64,000 bases of DNA from Pseudorasbora parva (taxonomy: Eukaryota; Chordata; Actinopteri; Cypriniformes; Gobionidae). The translations under genes were made by a program, and so were the position numbers. A model generated the notes under the pieces. It had not been told where the DNA came from. It was given only the letters and a program-made list of their open reading frames with translations, and searched no databases. Shown here one piece after another: positions 1 through 13,284 of this stretch (its first letter is position 1; every line of letters starts with the position of its first letter). The DNA lies in assembly GCF_024679245.1 (NCBI RefSeq), contig NC_090183.1:24871355-24935354 (forward strand), written 5' to 3'.

Positions 1-230
1 TTAAACCCTCCCAGGTCTCTCTCCTTCAATCAAAAGCTGACTAGGACACATAAATAGAAAGGGAGCTCGTCACTGGGTGATACATCTGTCAGTCAAACTC
101 GCCGGTCCTTAGTTGGATAAGCCAGTCAATGCCTAACCAATGCATAGCCAGCATAGATTTGATTGATGGATGTAGTAACGAATCAAAAGACAATATTTTG
201 CGTAGTTTCTGTAAGAGATGTCGTAAGAAG
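1..230. other. Unannotated flank
   Basis: No gene or repeat is recognised here. The last eight bases (223-230, GTAAGAAG) are the left target-site duplication of the adjoining transposon. Confidence 0.5.
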
Positions 231-2056
231 TAGTGTTGTAGTCAAGACCACCTAAACCGAGACCAAGACAAGACCAAGACTTTGAAGGGCCGAGACCAAG
301 ACAAGACCAAGACTTTGAAGGGCCGAGACCGAGTCAAGACCAAGACAAAGACAGGCCAAGACCGAGTCAAGACCGAGACCAATGCATGTCCCCACACTTA
401 TGATAAAATGTGGAATATGCATATGATTGGCACTTCTCTCGTATGTGTGGGTGTGTAAGTGTACCATGAGAGAAGTTTTAATCAAATAATCAAAAGGCAT
501 TGCAGCTTTGTGGGAATTAATCTTTTTCTTCTATAAGCAAATAACACTTAACTTTTCGTCAATGGGAGGCACTGAAGACGACGTGTCCATATTGTTTACA
601 GTCTATGGTGGACACAAACACCAAACTGACACTGACAGCGTTTTTTGTTTTGTTTTGTGAAAAGTGCTCAATCCCATTTTAAAACTCAAAGTTCCCTGAG
701 AATGCTAATCTGGATGAGGTATTAATCTCAGACACAGTCCATTATGTCTTAAATGAATGTGAATAACAGGAGGTGGAATATGTATCATACAGATATGCAT
801 TAGTATGCTGCTTAAGCAAATTATTTTACATATGTACATATTTTTTATTTACAAATTGAAAATGTTATTGTGCAGCTTTATTGTGCAACAACAAGGAAAA
901 GAAACCCTGTACTTGCATTTTTTGATTAACTACAGTTTGATTTAACAAATATCTCACATGTGCAGGGTTTTTCCTGGGTCAAAAATGGTCTTTGGTGGTG
1001 GCTGACAGACCCCCCACCCCCGACACACACACACCATTTTTTTTTTAAATGCAACGAAACAATCATTTTTATTATCTTATGTTTATATCTCATATTATGT
1101 ATGATCTCTTATCTTGATGTTTCTTTTGTCCCAACAGGTTGAATTGTTTTGGTATATAATCATATCAATATTAGAAATAGCATTAACAGTTTACAAATAG
1201 CCACATTTTCTGCCATATACAATTTAATAAAATGATCAGCTAGCTAACAAACAACTTTGTTCTGTTTTCACCTCATTCCAGTCTAAACTAAATGATTTTA
1301 GACTATTTATTTTACTACACATTCAACATACATAAGCTGAAATACTGTGGATAGTTAAAACTAATAAATCTTACTCTCCACTCTTGCTAAATTGGGTAAG
1401 CACGCTTGTGTTCTCATTTCTGAGGTGTTCTGAGTAAATGATTAAACTGATTCGTTCAGTTCATTGTTGAACAGATCAGTTCTTATTACCGTCGTTAAAA
1501 TGATTCGGTTCAAATGAGTCATTTGGTCGTGAATCGGACATTAGCAAACCCGTTGTGTGTGAATCACGGCTGTCAGAACATAGCGGAAGGTTTGTCACAC
1601 TGAAAACACTTCATAACTGGATAGAAATTGTTTCCTGTTTATTTAATGTATGATTTATGTCAGCTGTTTAGCTGGTCAAACGTTTTTTGAGTGCAATTCA
1701 CACCGAGCGGTACTTCAAAACAGTTGTCCGAACGCGCAACGTTCAACATGGATTCGGTTTTCTGAACTTTTGATTTAGCTTAATATGTGAAGTATCAGAG
1801 AGAGCGTATGTGCTTATTTTGAAGACAGAGAGAGTGCGCAGGGTGGAGTTCTCTGCTCTTTATATGCCTTCAGCTGTGGTCTTGACCGGTCTTGAGACAA
1901 AATCCCGAGTCATCTTCGCCCGAGACCGAGACGAGACCGAGTAAAAATGCGGTCGATACCGAGACGAGACCAAGACCTTTAAAAAGTGGTTTTTTCTCGA
2001 GACAAGACCGATGGTTTTTACTCGAGACAAGACCGATCTCGAGTACTACAACACTA
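231..2056. mobile_element. Non-autonomous hAT-type DNA transposon
   Basis: The ends are perfect 12-bp inverted repeats: TAGTGTTGTAGT at 231-242 and its complement at 2045-2056. They are flanked by an identical 8-bp direct repeat, GTAAGAAG, at 223-230 and 2057-2064. An 8-bp duplication with short terminal inverted repeats is the hAT signature. Both subterminal regions (about 243-390 and 1880-2043) carry many copies of a GAGACCAAGAC-like motif, as expected for transposase binding sites. The 1.8-kb interior has no transposase ORF, so mobility would need a transposase supplied elsewhere. The interior around 1435-1560 holds sequence resembling the repeat at 63.2 kb. Confidence 0.85.
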
Positions 2057-2757
2057 GTAAGAAGCATTGGTGAATACCTCATGCTTACTTAGCGTCGTCT
2101 TCAAGGTATTCATTAGTATCCAGCGCCTGCCAGTGTAAGTGCCTGCCTGCCGCACACACTTACCACACACAACGCGCAGACTAAATTAGAGACTGTTTTT
2201 ATCAACTAAATGAGTTTTTTAACACTTGTAAATTCTGTAAATAGTTGTTTTAGTTATCAGGGCCTGCAAATGCATTATAATTAGCAGTTTATTGCAGATT
2301 TATTTGAATAAAAACTACTCTTTACTATTACACAAATGTTCTAATATAATTGGACTTTATTGAAAGGACGCCCAGTCTTTTTTGACATAAAAGCTTACAG
2401 AAGCTACATTTTTGAGAGAATCGTCCTCAAATTTTAATCAAAGCATGATCAGACATTCAGTTTTATATTTAGGTTATTTTCAGGGCATTAAAATTAAAAT
2501 CTCATATTTTTCCATAAGGGAATAATAAAAAAATAAAAACGTGAGTCACTTACATGCATATTTCCCCTTGTTTTAATCTGTCCCTATACTACTTTGAGTT
2601 ATTATGACTTTTGGGTAACATAATTTGAAGTGTCTAGTTTAAAATAAGACCACATTTATGGATAGACCATAGGGTTTAAGAGCTGCATACATTTTTATTT
2701 GGGGTATGTCATTTTTTAATTTATTTCTCAGCGCAGGGCGAAGGTTAAGAGGTTAAA
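2057..2757. other. AT-rich DNA, nothing recognised
   Basis: Apart from the right copy of the 8-bp duplication at 2057-2064, no coding region, RNA gene or clear repeat is seen. The sequence is AT-rich with short homopolymers. Confidence 0.4.
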
Positions 2758-3975
2758 GCAAATAATTCAACGCCGTGGTACAATGAGCACACTCGGGCAC
2801 TTAAAACAGCAGCCAGAAAAATGGAGCGCTGCTGGAAGAAAACAAAACTGGAGGTTTTTCACAATTTGTGGAAAGAGAGCATGATTGCATACAGAAAGGC
2901 CTTAATAACTGCTAGATCTGCTTATTTCTCAACTCTTTTAGAAGAAAACAAACACAACCCTAGGTATTTGTTCGATAAAGTGGCTAAATTAATAAAAAAT
3001 AAAGCTTCAACTGCTGACGTTTGTAAACAACACAGCAGTAATGACTTTATGAGCTTCTTTACTAGTAAGATTGATAACATTAGGAATAAAATCATAACTA
3101 TGCAGCCTTCTTCTAGAGTATCACTTCAGACAGAGCATTGTAGTGTCATTGAAGAAAAATTACACTCATTCACTGCTATAGGAGGAGAAGAATTGGCTAA
3201 ACTTGTTAAATCATCAAAATCAACAACATGTATGCTTGACCCTATACCAACTAGGCTATTAAAAGAGATGCTTCCAGAGGTCATAGATCCTCGCTTAATA
3301 TTATTAATTCATCCTTGACATTAGGATATGTACCGAAAACGTTTAAGTTGACTATAATTAAACCACTCTCTCCAAAAGAATTAGTCAACTACAAGTCAAT
3401 CTCGAATCTACGGTTTTTATCAAAAATACTAGAAAAGGCTGTGTCCTCACAATTATGTTCCTTTTTAGAAAGAAATGGTATATGTGAGGATTTCCAGTCA
3501 GGATTTAGACCGTATCATAGTACTGAGACTGCTCTAATTAGAGTTACAAATGATTTACTCTTAACATCTGATCGTGATTGTATCTCTCTATTAGTGTTAC
3601 TCAGTCTTAGCGCTGCATTCAATACTATTGATCACAATATTCTTTTGAATAGAATCGAATGTTGGCATTAGTGGAACTGCATTGGCATGGTTTAAATCGT
3701 ACTTATCTGACTGTTATCAGTTTGTAGCAGTAAATGAAAAGATGTCACACCGATAACAAGTTGCTTTTCACCCTGTATATGCTACCACTGGGAGATATTA
3801 TTAGGAAGCATGGCATTAGTTTTCATTGTTATGCTGACGATACTCAGCTCTATATTTCCTGAGGCCTGACGAAACTAACTAATTCACAAGATTAACGGAA
3901 TGCATAGATGTGATAAAAAAATTGAATTAACAGTAATTTCCTGCAACTTAATTCAGATAAAACTGAAATTTTAAT
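2758..3975 (+). mobile_element. Decayed L2/CR1-type LINE fragment (reverse transcriptase)
   Basis: Two reading frames, 2758-3318 and 3315-3671, followed by a third piece near 3776-3865, together read as the region between endonuclease and reverse transcriptase plus part of the RT. The frame opens with PWYNEHTRALK just upstream of the first ATG (2821). RT landmarks are [12 protein letters not shown], a fingers block ending in [15 protein letters not shown], the [11 protein letters not shown] block of motif A, and YADDTQLY at about 3831-3854. Frameshifts and stops separate the blocks, and the motif A position normally occupied by Asp reads Ser (LLSLSAAF). It is a 5'-truncated dead copy. A Tc1 scrap follows directly. 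The clade (L2, CR1 or Jockey group) is uncertain. Confidence 0.8.
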
Positions 3976-3983
3976 TATTTAAC

Positions 3984-4172
3984 ATGTTGGTGTGCTTGTG
4001 CAAATTGTAGCCTGTTTTTCCTATTTGAAGTGGAGATGAGTGGTACCCGGTGGGGTCTTCTGCTGTTGTATCCCATCCGCCTCAAGGTTGTGCGTGTCGT
4101 GGCTTCACAAATGCTTTGCTTCATACCTCGGTTGTACCGAGTGGTTATTTCAGTCAAAGTTATTTCAGTCAA
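3984..4172 (-). pseudogene. Tc1-like transposase fragment
   Basis: The minus-strand translation contains TTRTTLRRMGYNSRRPHRVP followed by NRKNRLQFAQAHQ. This is the stretch between the DNA-binding domain and the catalytic domain of fish Tc1-like transposases. Only about 60 residues remain of roughly 340, and neither the catalytic DDE residues nor clear terminal repeats are seen. The fragment lies at the 3' side of the LINE remnant, so one of the two probably truncated the other. Confidence 0.7.
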
Positions 4173-5510
4173 AGTTATTATGTATCAAAAATGAATAACA
4201 TGGAATTCTTCAGATTAATTGTTTTTGTTTCTGCCATCTTACTGTTTAATTATTTTAGCTGAGATAATGCTTATTTGAATCATGATGTCAAAACTGATGT
4301 ACCTATGAATTTCCTTTAACCAGGCTGTGTAAGACACTGGAAAAAGAAATAGTGACACTTCACGTGGCACCCTTATATATTCCAAATGCTTTTTGCTCTC
4401 CATCATGAGGGTTAAAATAAAATAAAACATAAATAAGTAAATAATATAGAGCTCAATGTACAATCTCCAAGCAGTTTTCTCATTTACACTAATGTGGTGA
4501 ATGCAGCATAACACTCAGTAAAAGTTGCTATACTAACAATGAGATGTACTAAAAGCATGTTAAACGCAGAAAGATTGTGTTCAATTTAAAATTTTAATTA
4601 AATGTTAGGGCTACTACTTCCTATTTTCACTTTTTAATATTGTATAACAACATGATTTAAAGAGATGTTAATGAGAGAAGAGAATTAAGCTGCAGCGTAG
4701 ACCTGCTGGTCTATGAAGGTTGTTCAAACAGCCCTCTGACACTAGCAGGAAAGACAAGCTGGGAAATCAGATGCAAGACTGGATAAAACAAGTATGACAG
4801 TGACCAACATTCAGCAACTACGGCATCCTTGCCTCTCTTAGCCTAGCTGGAACATTCATGCCCCAAGATGGCAACACTGCCAACCAGTCAACCTGCCAGC
4901 CATGTGGGGATAATTAGGTACGAATCGCTCACATCTCTCCAGCTCTCTCACTGGTTATCTTCTCTGTCACCATTTCCAATCGAGAAACAGAAAGGAATGA
5001 AACTACAATTGCTCTGATGTTCCGGATATCTTCTCAGTTTGCAGTGCTATCATGAGGGCAAGAGGGAAAAGGAAGAAGAAAACCCCTCGGCAGGAACTGA
5101 CATTGCTGGACACTTCCAAACACCCACTGCATTCTGGGTAGGCTTGCTGGCATCTTCTCGCAGTCAGAAAATCCTTCCTATCATCATGCTCAGGAATCTT
5201 TGACACCTCTTTTACATGTTTTTATCATAACTTGTCATGTGGAGGTAGATGGTGTCCACCTAAAGCACGACCTGGCCAGACATGGATTTGATTTCTCCAT
5301 GAGCTATTCATCTCTACGCTGTTGCTGTGTCTTAGAAAAAGATAAGAGAAAAGAAAAAAAACCTGTGCCTATACTTCACTCTTCAATGTGGTTACTCACT
5401 GACACAAAGAATGCTTATTTGTGTCAGTATTTTTATTAAATAACTAAAGATTTAGTACATGGTTCAATCATAAAAATGTGATCACCTGTTTACATGGTTT
5501 GACAATTCAG
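4173..5510. other. Nothing recognised
   Basis: This is AT-rich DNA with a somewhat more complex stretch at about 4680-5200. The short open frames at 5003-5206 (minus) and 5200-5439 (plus) match no family I know and show no codon or splice support. Confidence 0.35.
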
Positions 5511-5697
5511 TACCACTTTACAATAAGGTGTTCATTGTTTATTCATGACAGTTCATTTACACTTTTTGATTTTAAAAATGTATAAGTGTTGAATTAAATT
5601 GAATAAATACTGCAGAAATATTGCTCATTGTCTGTTTATGCTAACTGGTCTAGTTAAATAATGTTACCAAATGAAACATTATTGTAAAGTGTTACCA
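5511..5697. mobile_element. Small MITE-like element
   Basis: The left end reads TACCACTTTACAATAAGG, and the complement of the right end reads TGGTAACACTTTACAATAA. Together they form imperfect terminal inverted repeats around a 187-bp AT-rich core without coding capacity. No clear target duplication is seen, so the superfamily is not assigned. Confidence 0.55.
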
Positions 5698-7534
5698 AAA
5701 CCCAAATGTAATTTACATCTAAAAACAATCAAATGTTTACAGTACAAAACACATGAATGAATCATGAGATAGAAATAAAATAAAAAAATAAAATAAAAAC
5801 TACATTAACATGTTTTGATATGCGGCATTATAAGCATCTGAATGTTAAATGCATATAATCTTCTGCCAATAAAGAAAAATGTTAATTCTTATTTAAGTCA
5901 CAGCTGCAGAGAAAACCCATGCTGAAGCCAAGACAACAGAACCATATGTTCGGTGCTAAGAAGTAATTATCATAGATAATACAGATTATTTTAATAAACA
6001 GAAAACAATATGACCGTTTTAAAAGGTGTTATCCTTTATCTCAGTCACCGAAAGGTGTTACTCTCCTCAGAATTCAGGTGTTACGTCTCTCTTCTGCATA
6101 AACCCATCTGTTTTTTAATATCTTGATGTTTCTTGTGCAAGTGATTTTAAGGCAATTATATATGCATTGTGCTGGCCAGGCGAGACCTAGCTGCCTTCTG
6201 GTCTAAATTATGCCAATACATATGTTTGCTGCAGTGATACCACATTAATAAATGATGGAGGAGTCTCTCTATGCTGTGGCAACAGAGCACAACAGTAATG
6301 TGCACTATATGGCAGATTCATTGAAAGACTATGGTACAACAAGAGGGCGTTTTGGCAGATTTACAGATCATCATCTATAATACATTGTTAGTCTTTCAGC
6401 TATGCACAAAAGCCAGATGTTCTTTTTATCAGTCGGTCTCTGGGTTGTAAACATGCTGAAAGAGAAATGGTGAGGAGGAGAGAGGGAAATACGTAAAAAA
6501 AAAAAAAAAAAAAAACGTTTTATGTTATCAACATAGGCCGTTTGGATCTAACAACAAAAGGATTTTTTGAGTTTGCGAATTGTTAAGAAAGAGGAGCTTA
6601 CATCGAGGCAGATCTATCATTTGGCTAATGCACACAGGGCCAGTGGGCCGGCTGTTGTCGGGGCCCAGCCCTGCACACTACATGTTTCTGTCTTCCTATA
6701 AACAGACCTGAAAACAAGGGTCAACATGGGAACTTACTATGACTGTGTGCAAGCAATCACCGTTTCAAGGGGTCCTTTTGAACACAATCTTGGCAAACTG
6801 ACAGTGTAGTGTCCCAGAGCAAAAACAAACAGCTGTGGACATATGGGTAGGAGGTGCAAGATGCTCCTACTGCAGACTGCCTTGGGAAGAAGGGCCAGCT
6901 AGATGAATGCGGGCTGCTGCGTTCTCTTTCTAATGGCCCGCGTGGTGGTAGTGAGCCCTGGTGGAGAACTCAACATTTATGAGTGTGAATCTTTAAGAGC
7001 TGTTCTGATGAAAGCCAACACTGGGCGCCAACTCTGATGCCACGGCTATGGATGGGTTTTGGAGGGAGGGGTGGGGGTGGGGGGGTTCCACGCCATGAAG
7101 ATCCACCCCAGGGCATCCTCCACACAAGAGCCGAGATAGACAGAGAGACCTGATAAATAAATCAACTTAAAGGACTGCAGAGGGTTTGAGGCCTATTTCT
7201 CTTCTTGAACCCTAGTTTTGAGACAGACGGTGAGAGGGGGCGGGTGTGGTGAGGGTAAAGCAGGCTTCTTCATGGCTTCGTCCCAACAGGCATCAAGGAC
7301 CAAAGACACCAAGTCTGTGATTCTTTCAAGAAATTAAATATATTCACTTATCCGAAAGGCCTTGGCTCAAGATCCTCATCATTTTCTTTAACGTCCGAGA
7401 TAAAAGCGTAAGGACTTTCCCATTGGCTTTCAATCGAAGAGCGCTTTGAAAGCTCATGCTTGATTTGAAGGTCTCTTAGAACTTACTTTGGGACAACAAA
7501 TTCTGAACTGCCCCTTTTCAAGTGGAGATGAGTA
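5698..7534. other. Unique-looking DNA, no gene
   Basis: No coding region is supported. There is a 21-base A run at 6495-6515. The part at about 6570-7530 is less AT-rich and compositionally complex without repeat character, so it could include conserved non-coding DNA; this cannot be judged without alignment. Confidence 0.35.
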
Positions 7535-8085
7535 GAAAAGAGATTTTTTAAAACATCAGGGAGCTTTCAATTACCACCCCTCCCTCCCCTTAACTTTAGA
7601 GGCTTCAGTAGTTATTCAAACTTAATTGAACAAGACTAGAGTTTTTCCAGTGGTCTTTTCCTCAGTCTAATCTACTCTGAATAACTCTGGTTCAGAACTT
7701 TTATGTTATTATTTATTCATAGCAAAAATTCAAAACAGTGACAATAACAGTATTGTAATTAATGATAAACAGCTGTGTGGAGGTGAGATGACGCGTTTAC
7801 GTGTTGACGATGAGATACCTGTTTACTTCCGTTGGTGAAACTCTTCTGACAACACACTTTAACAGCAGGTGAAAATCTCTCACAATCAAGGAATCATGCA
7901 GAGGAAAACAATAGACAGTAAAAACAAAAGAGAGTTGGAAAGAAAGTGAATACTTACACTTAATAGAGACAATTTAGAGTTGTGTTAGAAAGTGAATATT
8001 CAAATTTAATCTAGAGACAATTTAGAATTATGTTAATCCATTCCCATCCAAAGTTTTAGTTTAATAATGCTTAGTCATTCTGTAT

Positions 8086-8295
<210 letters not shown>

Positions 8296-9716
8296 TGTTG
8301 GCTCAAGAATGTGTTTGCAAACACAACTGCAATTAAAACGGGATTGACGGCATAAAATCTTCCTCCAGTCTACTCCTCAATTTAGGCCAGTGAGTGTTCA
8401 ACAAAACAATGAAAACTATCAAAAATCAGCTCATTATAAAACCCTATTTTAAGCAAATCAAAATCAGCATCAAATCAGCTGGCAATAAGTTGACAACGCA
8501 GGAAAGCCATGTTTATGTGACATTTTGAAATGATCAGGTTTGCTCCAGTCTTGACGTCAAAACATCTTGACTGATCCAAAATATCGGTGGGAAACTGTCA
8601 GGAGTGATATTGTGCTATCTTACCCTCATCTCTGCAGTTCCTGCAGGTGCAGCGTGATTTTTAAGTATCCAGCTTCTCATTCAGCTCTATGAGATGAGGA
8701 CACATTTGTACATACATGGAGCAAGTTGAAGGGTACAATTGTTTTTTTTAACCTACTCCCCATCAAAACACCCACTCTTGCTGGATTTGCACCGACAACA
8801 AGGACTGATGGGAGCAATTGTTTTTGTAATAATTCACAGATTTAGGAACGGTTGCTACTTCCTACATCCAATTTATTGTGGCATGTTCCTGTTACGGCCA
8901 GAGACACAGATTAGGCTTTATTCATTAAATACAGGCAGAATAAAGATACGAGTAAACTGTTTGTAAATACATTCCCATGTACATTTTCCCATTGAATAAT
9001 TTGATGTGCGACTCAAACAGAAATTAATTTTGTTTAATAGAAAATGTCCACTGAGTGCCCTTGTTCAAGTACATGCTGAAAACGATTAAAAATAAAAGAA
9101 TGATAATAATAATAAACAAGGATTTTTTTTTTTTACATGCATCAATAATACACAAAAAAGCCTTTGTGTGTTCTCCATTTGTTTTCATTAGTTTTGTATC
9201 TCAAGTCTCTGTTGATCGGATTCATGTTTCAAAACTGCTTGTTTTCAAATATAATATATAAATACATTTGACCTGACTTAAAATCTATTTATTTTTCTTC
9301 TTTCAGTTGTATTGAAAACCAGTTGAGAGTGCAGGTTTGCAATGTTAATACAGGTAAACAAAGGATCTGCTTAACAGGACTATTCCCTCCAGAATGATGT
9401 TTCATGTGTATTACAAGTTTCGGCTTGTTTCTGCAACACACACTGGCAGCACTGTTTGTTTCATTTTGCATTTTTAGGTGATGATGCCACAAATGTACCT
9501 GCAAGACTTCTGTAAAAGCAGTTGCTGTTGTAGTGCGGCAGAGGAAGGAAAATAAAAGATATTCTCACCATGCTCCTGTCACATGCTCACTGACAGCAAT
9601 TTTGATGCAGCAACAATAGCTTCTGATTCCTTTAACAGCTGCTAATGTAGTTTCCTTTTATTCAGTGATCCAAGAGCAAGGCGTCAAATAAAACCCTGCT
9701 TTTTCCTTCCTTTAGA

Positions 9717-9817
<101 letters not shown>

Positions 9818-9917
9818 TTCTTTTTTTTTTTAAATCACTTCTGCAACCATAGTCCTGTACATCTCCCAGGGCGAGGGGGGTGACGTTGAGGAGGGTGTCG
9901 AGCAAAGAAATGCTCAC

Positions 9918-10052
<135 letters not shown>

Positions 10053-10287
10053 TTTACTGCAACAAAAGCTTATTTAACCTGAGGTTTATACACCTCGGAT
10101 CCCTGGCCTCCTTCCAAGGTCCCATTAAGAGAGTGGCCGCTACCTAATCAACAGAAGCACCTCTTCATCAATACATTATTAACAAGCCTGCTAGAATACA
10201 ACGGCCCTCCTCTGGGAATAGAGCTAACAAGAGACAGCCAGAATGCAGCGAGTAAGGGAGATATAACAGTATACACAGACAAGAGGT

Positions 10288-10487
10288 NNNNNNNNNNNNN
10301 NNNNNNNNNNNNNNNNNNNNNNNNNNNNNNNNNNNNNNNNNNNNNNNNNNNNNNNNNNNNNNNNNNNNNNNNNNNNNNNNNNNNNNNNNNNNNNNNNNNN
10401 NNNNNNNNNNNNNNNNNNNNNNNNNNNNNNNNNNNNNNNNNNNNNNNNNNNNNNNNNNNNNNNNNNNNNNNNNNNNNNNNNNNNNNN
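10288..10487. other. Assembly gap (200 N)
   Basis: Exactly 200 N bases. A round number suggests a placeholder of unknown true length. Confidence 0.99.
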
Positions 10488-11053
10488 GAAAAGAGATTTT
10501 TTAAAACATCAGGGAGCTTTCAATTACCACCCCTCCCTCCCCTTAACTTTAGAGGCTTCAGTAGTTATTCAAACTTAATTGAACAAGACTAGAGTTTTTC
10601 CAGTGGTCTTTTCCTCAGTCTAATCTACTCTGAATAACTCTGGTTCAGAACTTTTATGTTATTATTTATTCATAGCAAAAATTCAAAACAGTGACAATAA
10701 CAGTATTGTAATTAATGATAAACAGCTGTGTGGAGGTGAGATGACGCGTTTACGTGTTGACGACGAGATACCTGTTTACTTCCGTTGGTGAAACTCTTCT
10801 GACAACACACTTTAACAGACACTTTAACAGCAGGTGAAAAACTCTCACAATCAAGGAATCATGCAGAGGAAAACAATAGACAGTAAAAACAAAAGAGAGT
10901 TGGAAAAAAAAAGTGAATACTTACACTTAATAGAGACAATTTAGAGTTGTGTTAGAAAGTGAATATTCAAATTTAACCTAGAGACAATTTAGAATTATGT
11001 TAATCCATTCCCATCCAAAGTTTTAGTTTAATAATGCTTAGTCATTCTGTATG

Positions 11054-11258
<205 letters not shown>

Positions 11259-12682
11259 TGTTGGCTCAAGAATGTGTTTGCAAACACAACTGCAATTAAA
11301 ACAGATGAGATTGACGGCATAAAATCTTCCTCCAGTCTACTCCTCAATTTAGGCCAGTGAGTGTTCAACAAAACAATGAAAACTATCAAAAATCCGCTCA
11401 TTATAAAACCCTACTTTAAGCAAATCAAAATCAGCATCAAATCAGCTGGCAATAAGTTGACAACGCAGGAAAGCCATGTTTATGTGACATTTTGAAATGA
11501 TCAGGTTTGCTCCAGTCTTGACGTCAAAACATCTTGACTGATCCAAAATATCGGTGGGAAACTGTCAGGAGTGATATTGTGCTATCTTACCCTCATCTCT
11601 GCAGTTCCTGCAGGTGCAGCGTGATTTTTAAGCATCCAGCTTCTCATTCAGCTCTATGAGATGAGGACACATTTGTACATACATGGAGCAAGTTGAAGGG
11701 TACAATTGTTTTTTTTTTTTAACCTACTCCCCATCAAAACACCCACTCTTGCTGGATTTGCACCGACAACAAGGACTGATGGGAGCAATTGTTTTTGTAA
11801 TAATTCACAGATTTAGGAACGATTGCTAATTCCTACATCCAATGTATTGTGGCATGTTCCTGTTACGGCCAGATACACAGATTAGGCTTTATTCATTAAA
11901 CACAGGCAGAATAAAGATACGAGTAAACTGTTTGTAAATACATTCCCATGTACATTTTCCCATTGAATAATTTGATGTGCGACTCAAACAGAAATTAATT
12001 TTGTTTAATAGAAAATGTCCACTGAGTGCCCTTGTTCAAGTACATGCTGAAAACGATTAAAAATAAAAGAATGATAATAATAATAAACAAGGATTTTTTT
12101 ACATGCATCAATAATACACGAAAAAGCCTTTGTGTGTTCTCCATTTGTTTTCATTAGTTTTGTATCTCAAGTCTCTGTTGATCGGATTCATGTTTCAAAA
12201 CTGCTTGTTTTCAAATATAATATATAAATACATTTGACCTGACTTAAAATCTATTTATTTTTCTTCTTTCAGTTGTATTGAAAACCAGTTGAGAGTGCAG
12301 GTTTGCAATGTTAATACAGGTAAACAAAGGATCTGCTTAACAGGACTATTCCCTCCAGAATGATGTTTCATGTGTATTACAAGTTTCGGCTTGTTTCTGC
12401 AACACACACTGGCAGCACTGTTTGTTTCATTTTGCATTTTTAGGTGATGATGCCACAAATGTACCTGCAAGACTTCTGTAAAAGCAGTTGCTGTTGTAGT
12501 GCGGCAGAGGAAGGAAAATAAAAGATATTCTCACCATGCTCCTGTCACATGCTCACTGACAGCAATTTTGATGCAGCAACAATAGCTTCTGATTCCTTTA
12601 ACAGCTGCTAATGTAGTTTCCTTTTATTCAGTGATCCAAGAGCAAGGCGTCAAATAAAACCCTGCTTTTTCCTTTCTTTAGA

Positions 12683-12823
<141 letters not shown>

Positions 12824-12922
12824 TTTTTATTTTTTTTAAATCACTTCTGCAACCATAGTCCTTTACATCTCCCAGGGCGAGGGGGTGACGTTGAGGAGGG
12901 TGTCGAGCAAAGAAATGCTCAC

Positions 12923-13054
<132 letters not shown>

Positions 13055-13284
13055 TGCAACAAAAGTTTATTTAACCTGAGGTTTATACACCTCGGATCCC
13101 TGGCCTCCTTCCAGGGTCCCATTATGAGAGTGGCCGCTACCTAATCAACAGAAGCACCTCTTCATCAATACATTATTAACAAGCCTGCTAGAATGCAACG
13201 GCCCTCCTCTGGGAATAGAGCTAACAAGAGACAGCCAGAATGCAGCGAGTAAGGGAGATATAACAGTATACACAGACAAGAGGT

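Noticed and set aside
9289..9504. 71-codon minus-strand frame, identical at 12255-12470, with HLWHHHLKMQ and CCRNKPKLVIHMKHHSG resembling a zinc finger
   Set aside because: The Cys and His spacing does not fit C2H2 and no further fingers or splice signals follow. It appears twice only because of the gap-flanking duplication.
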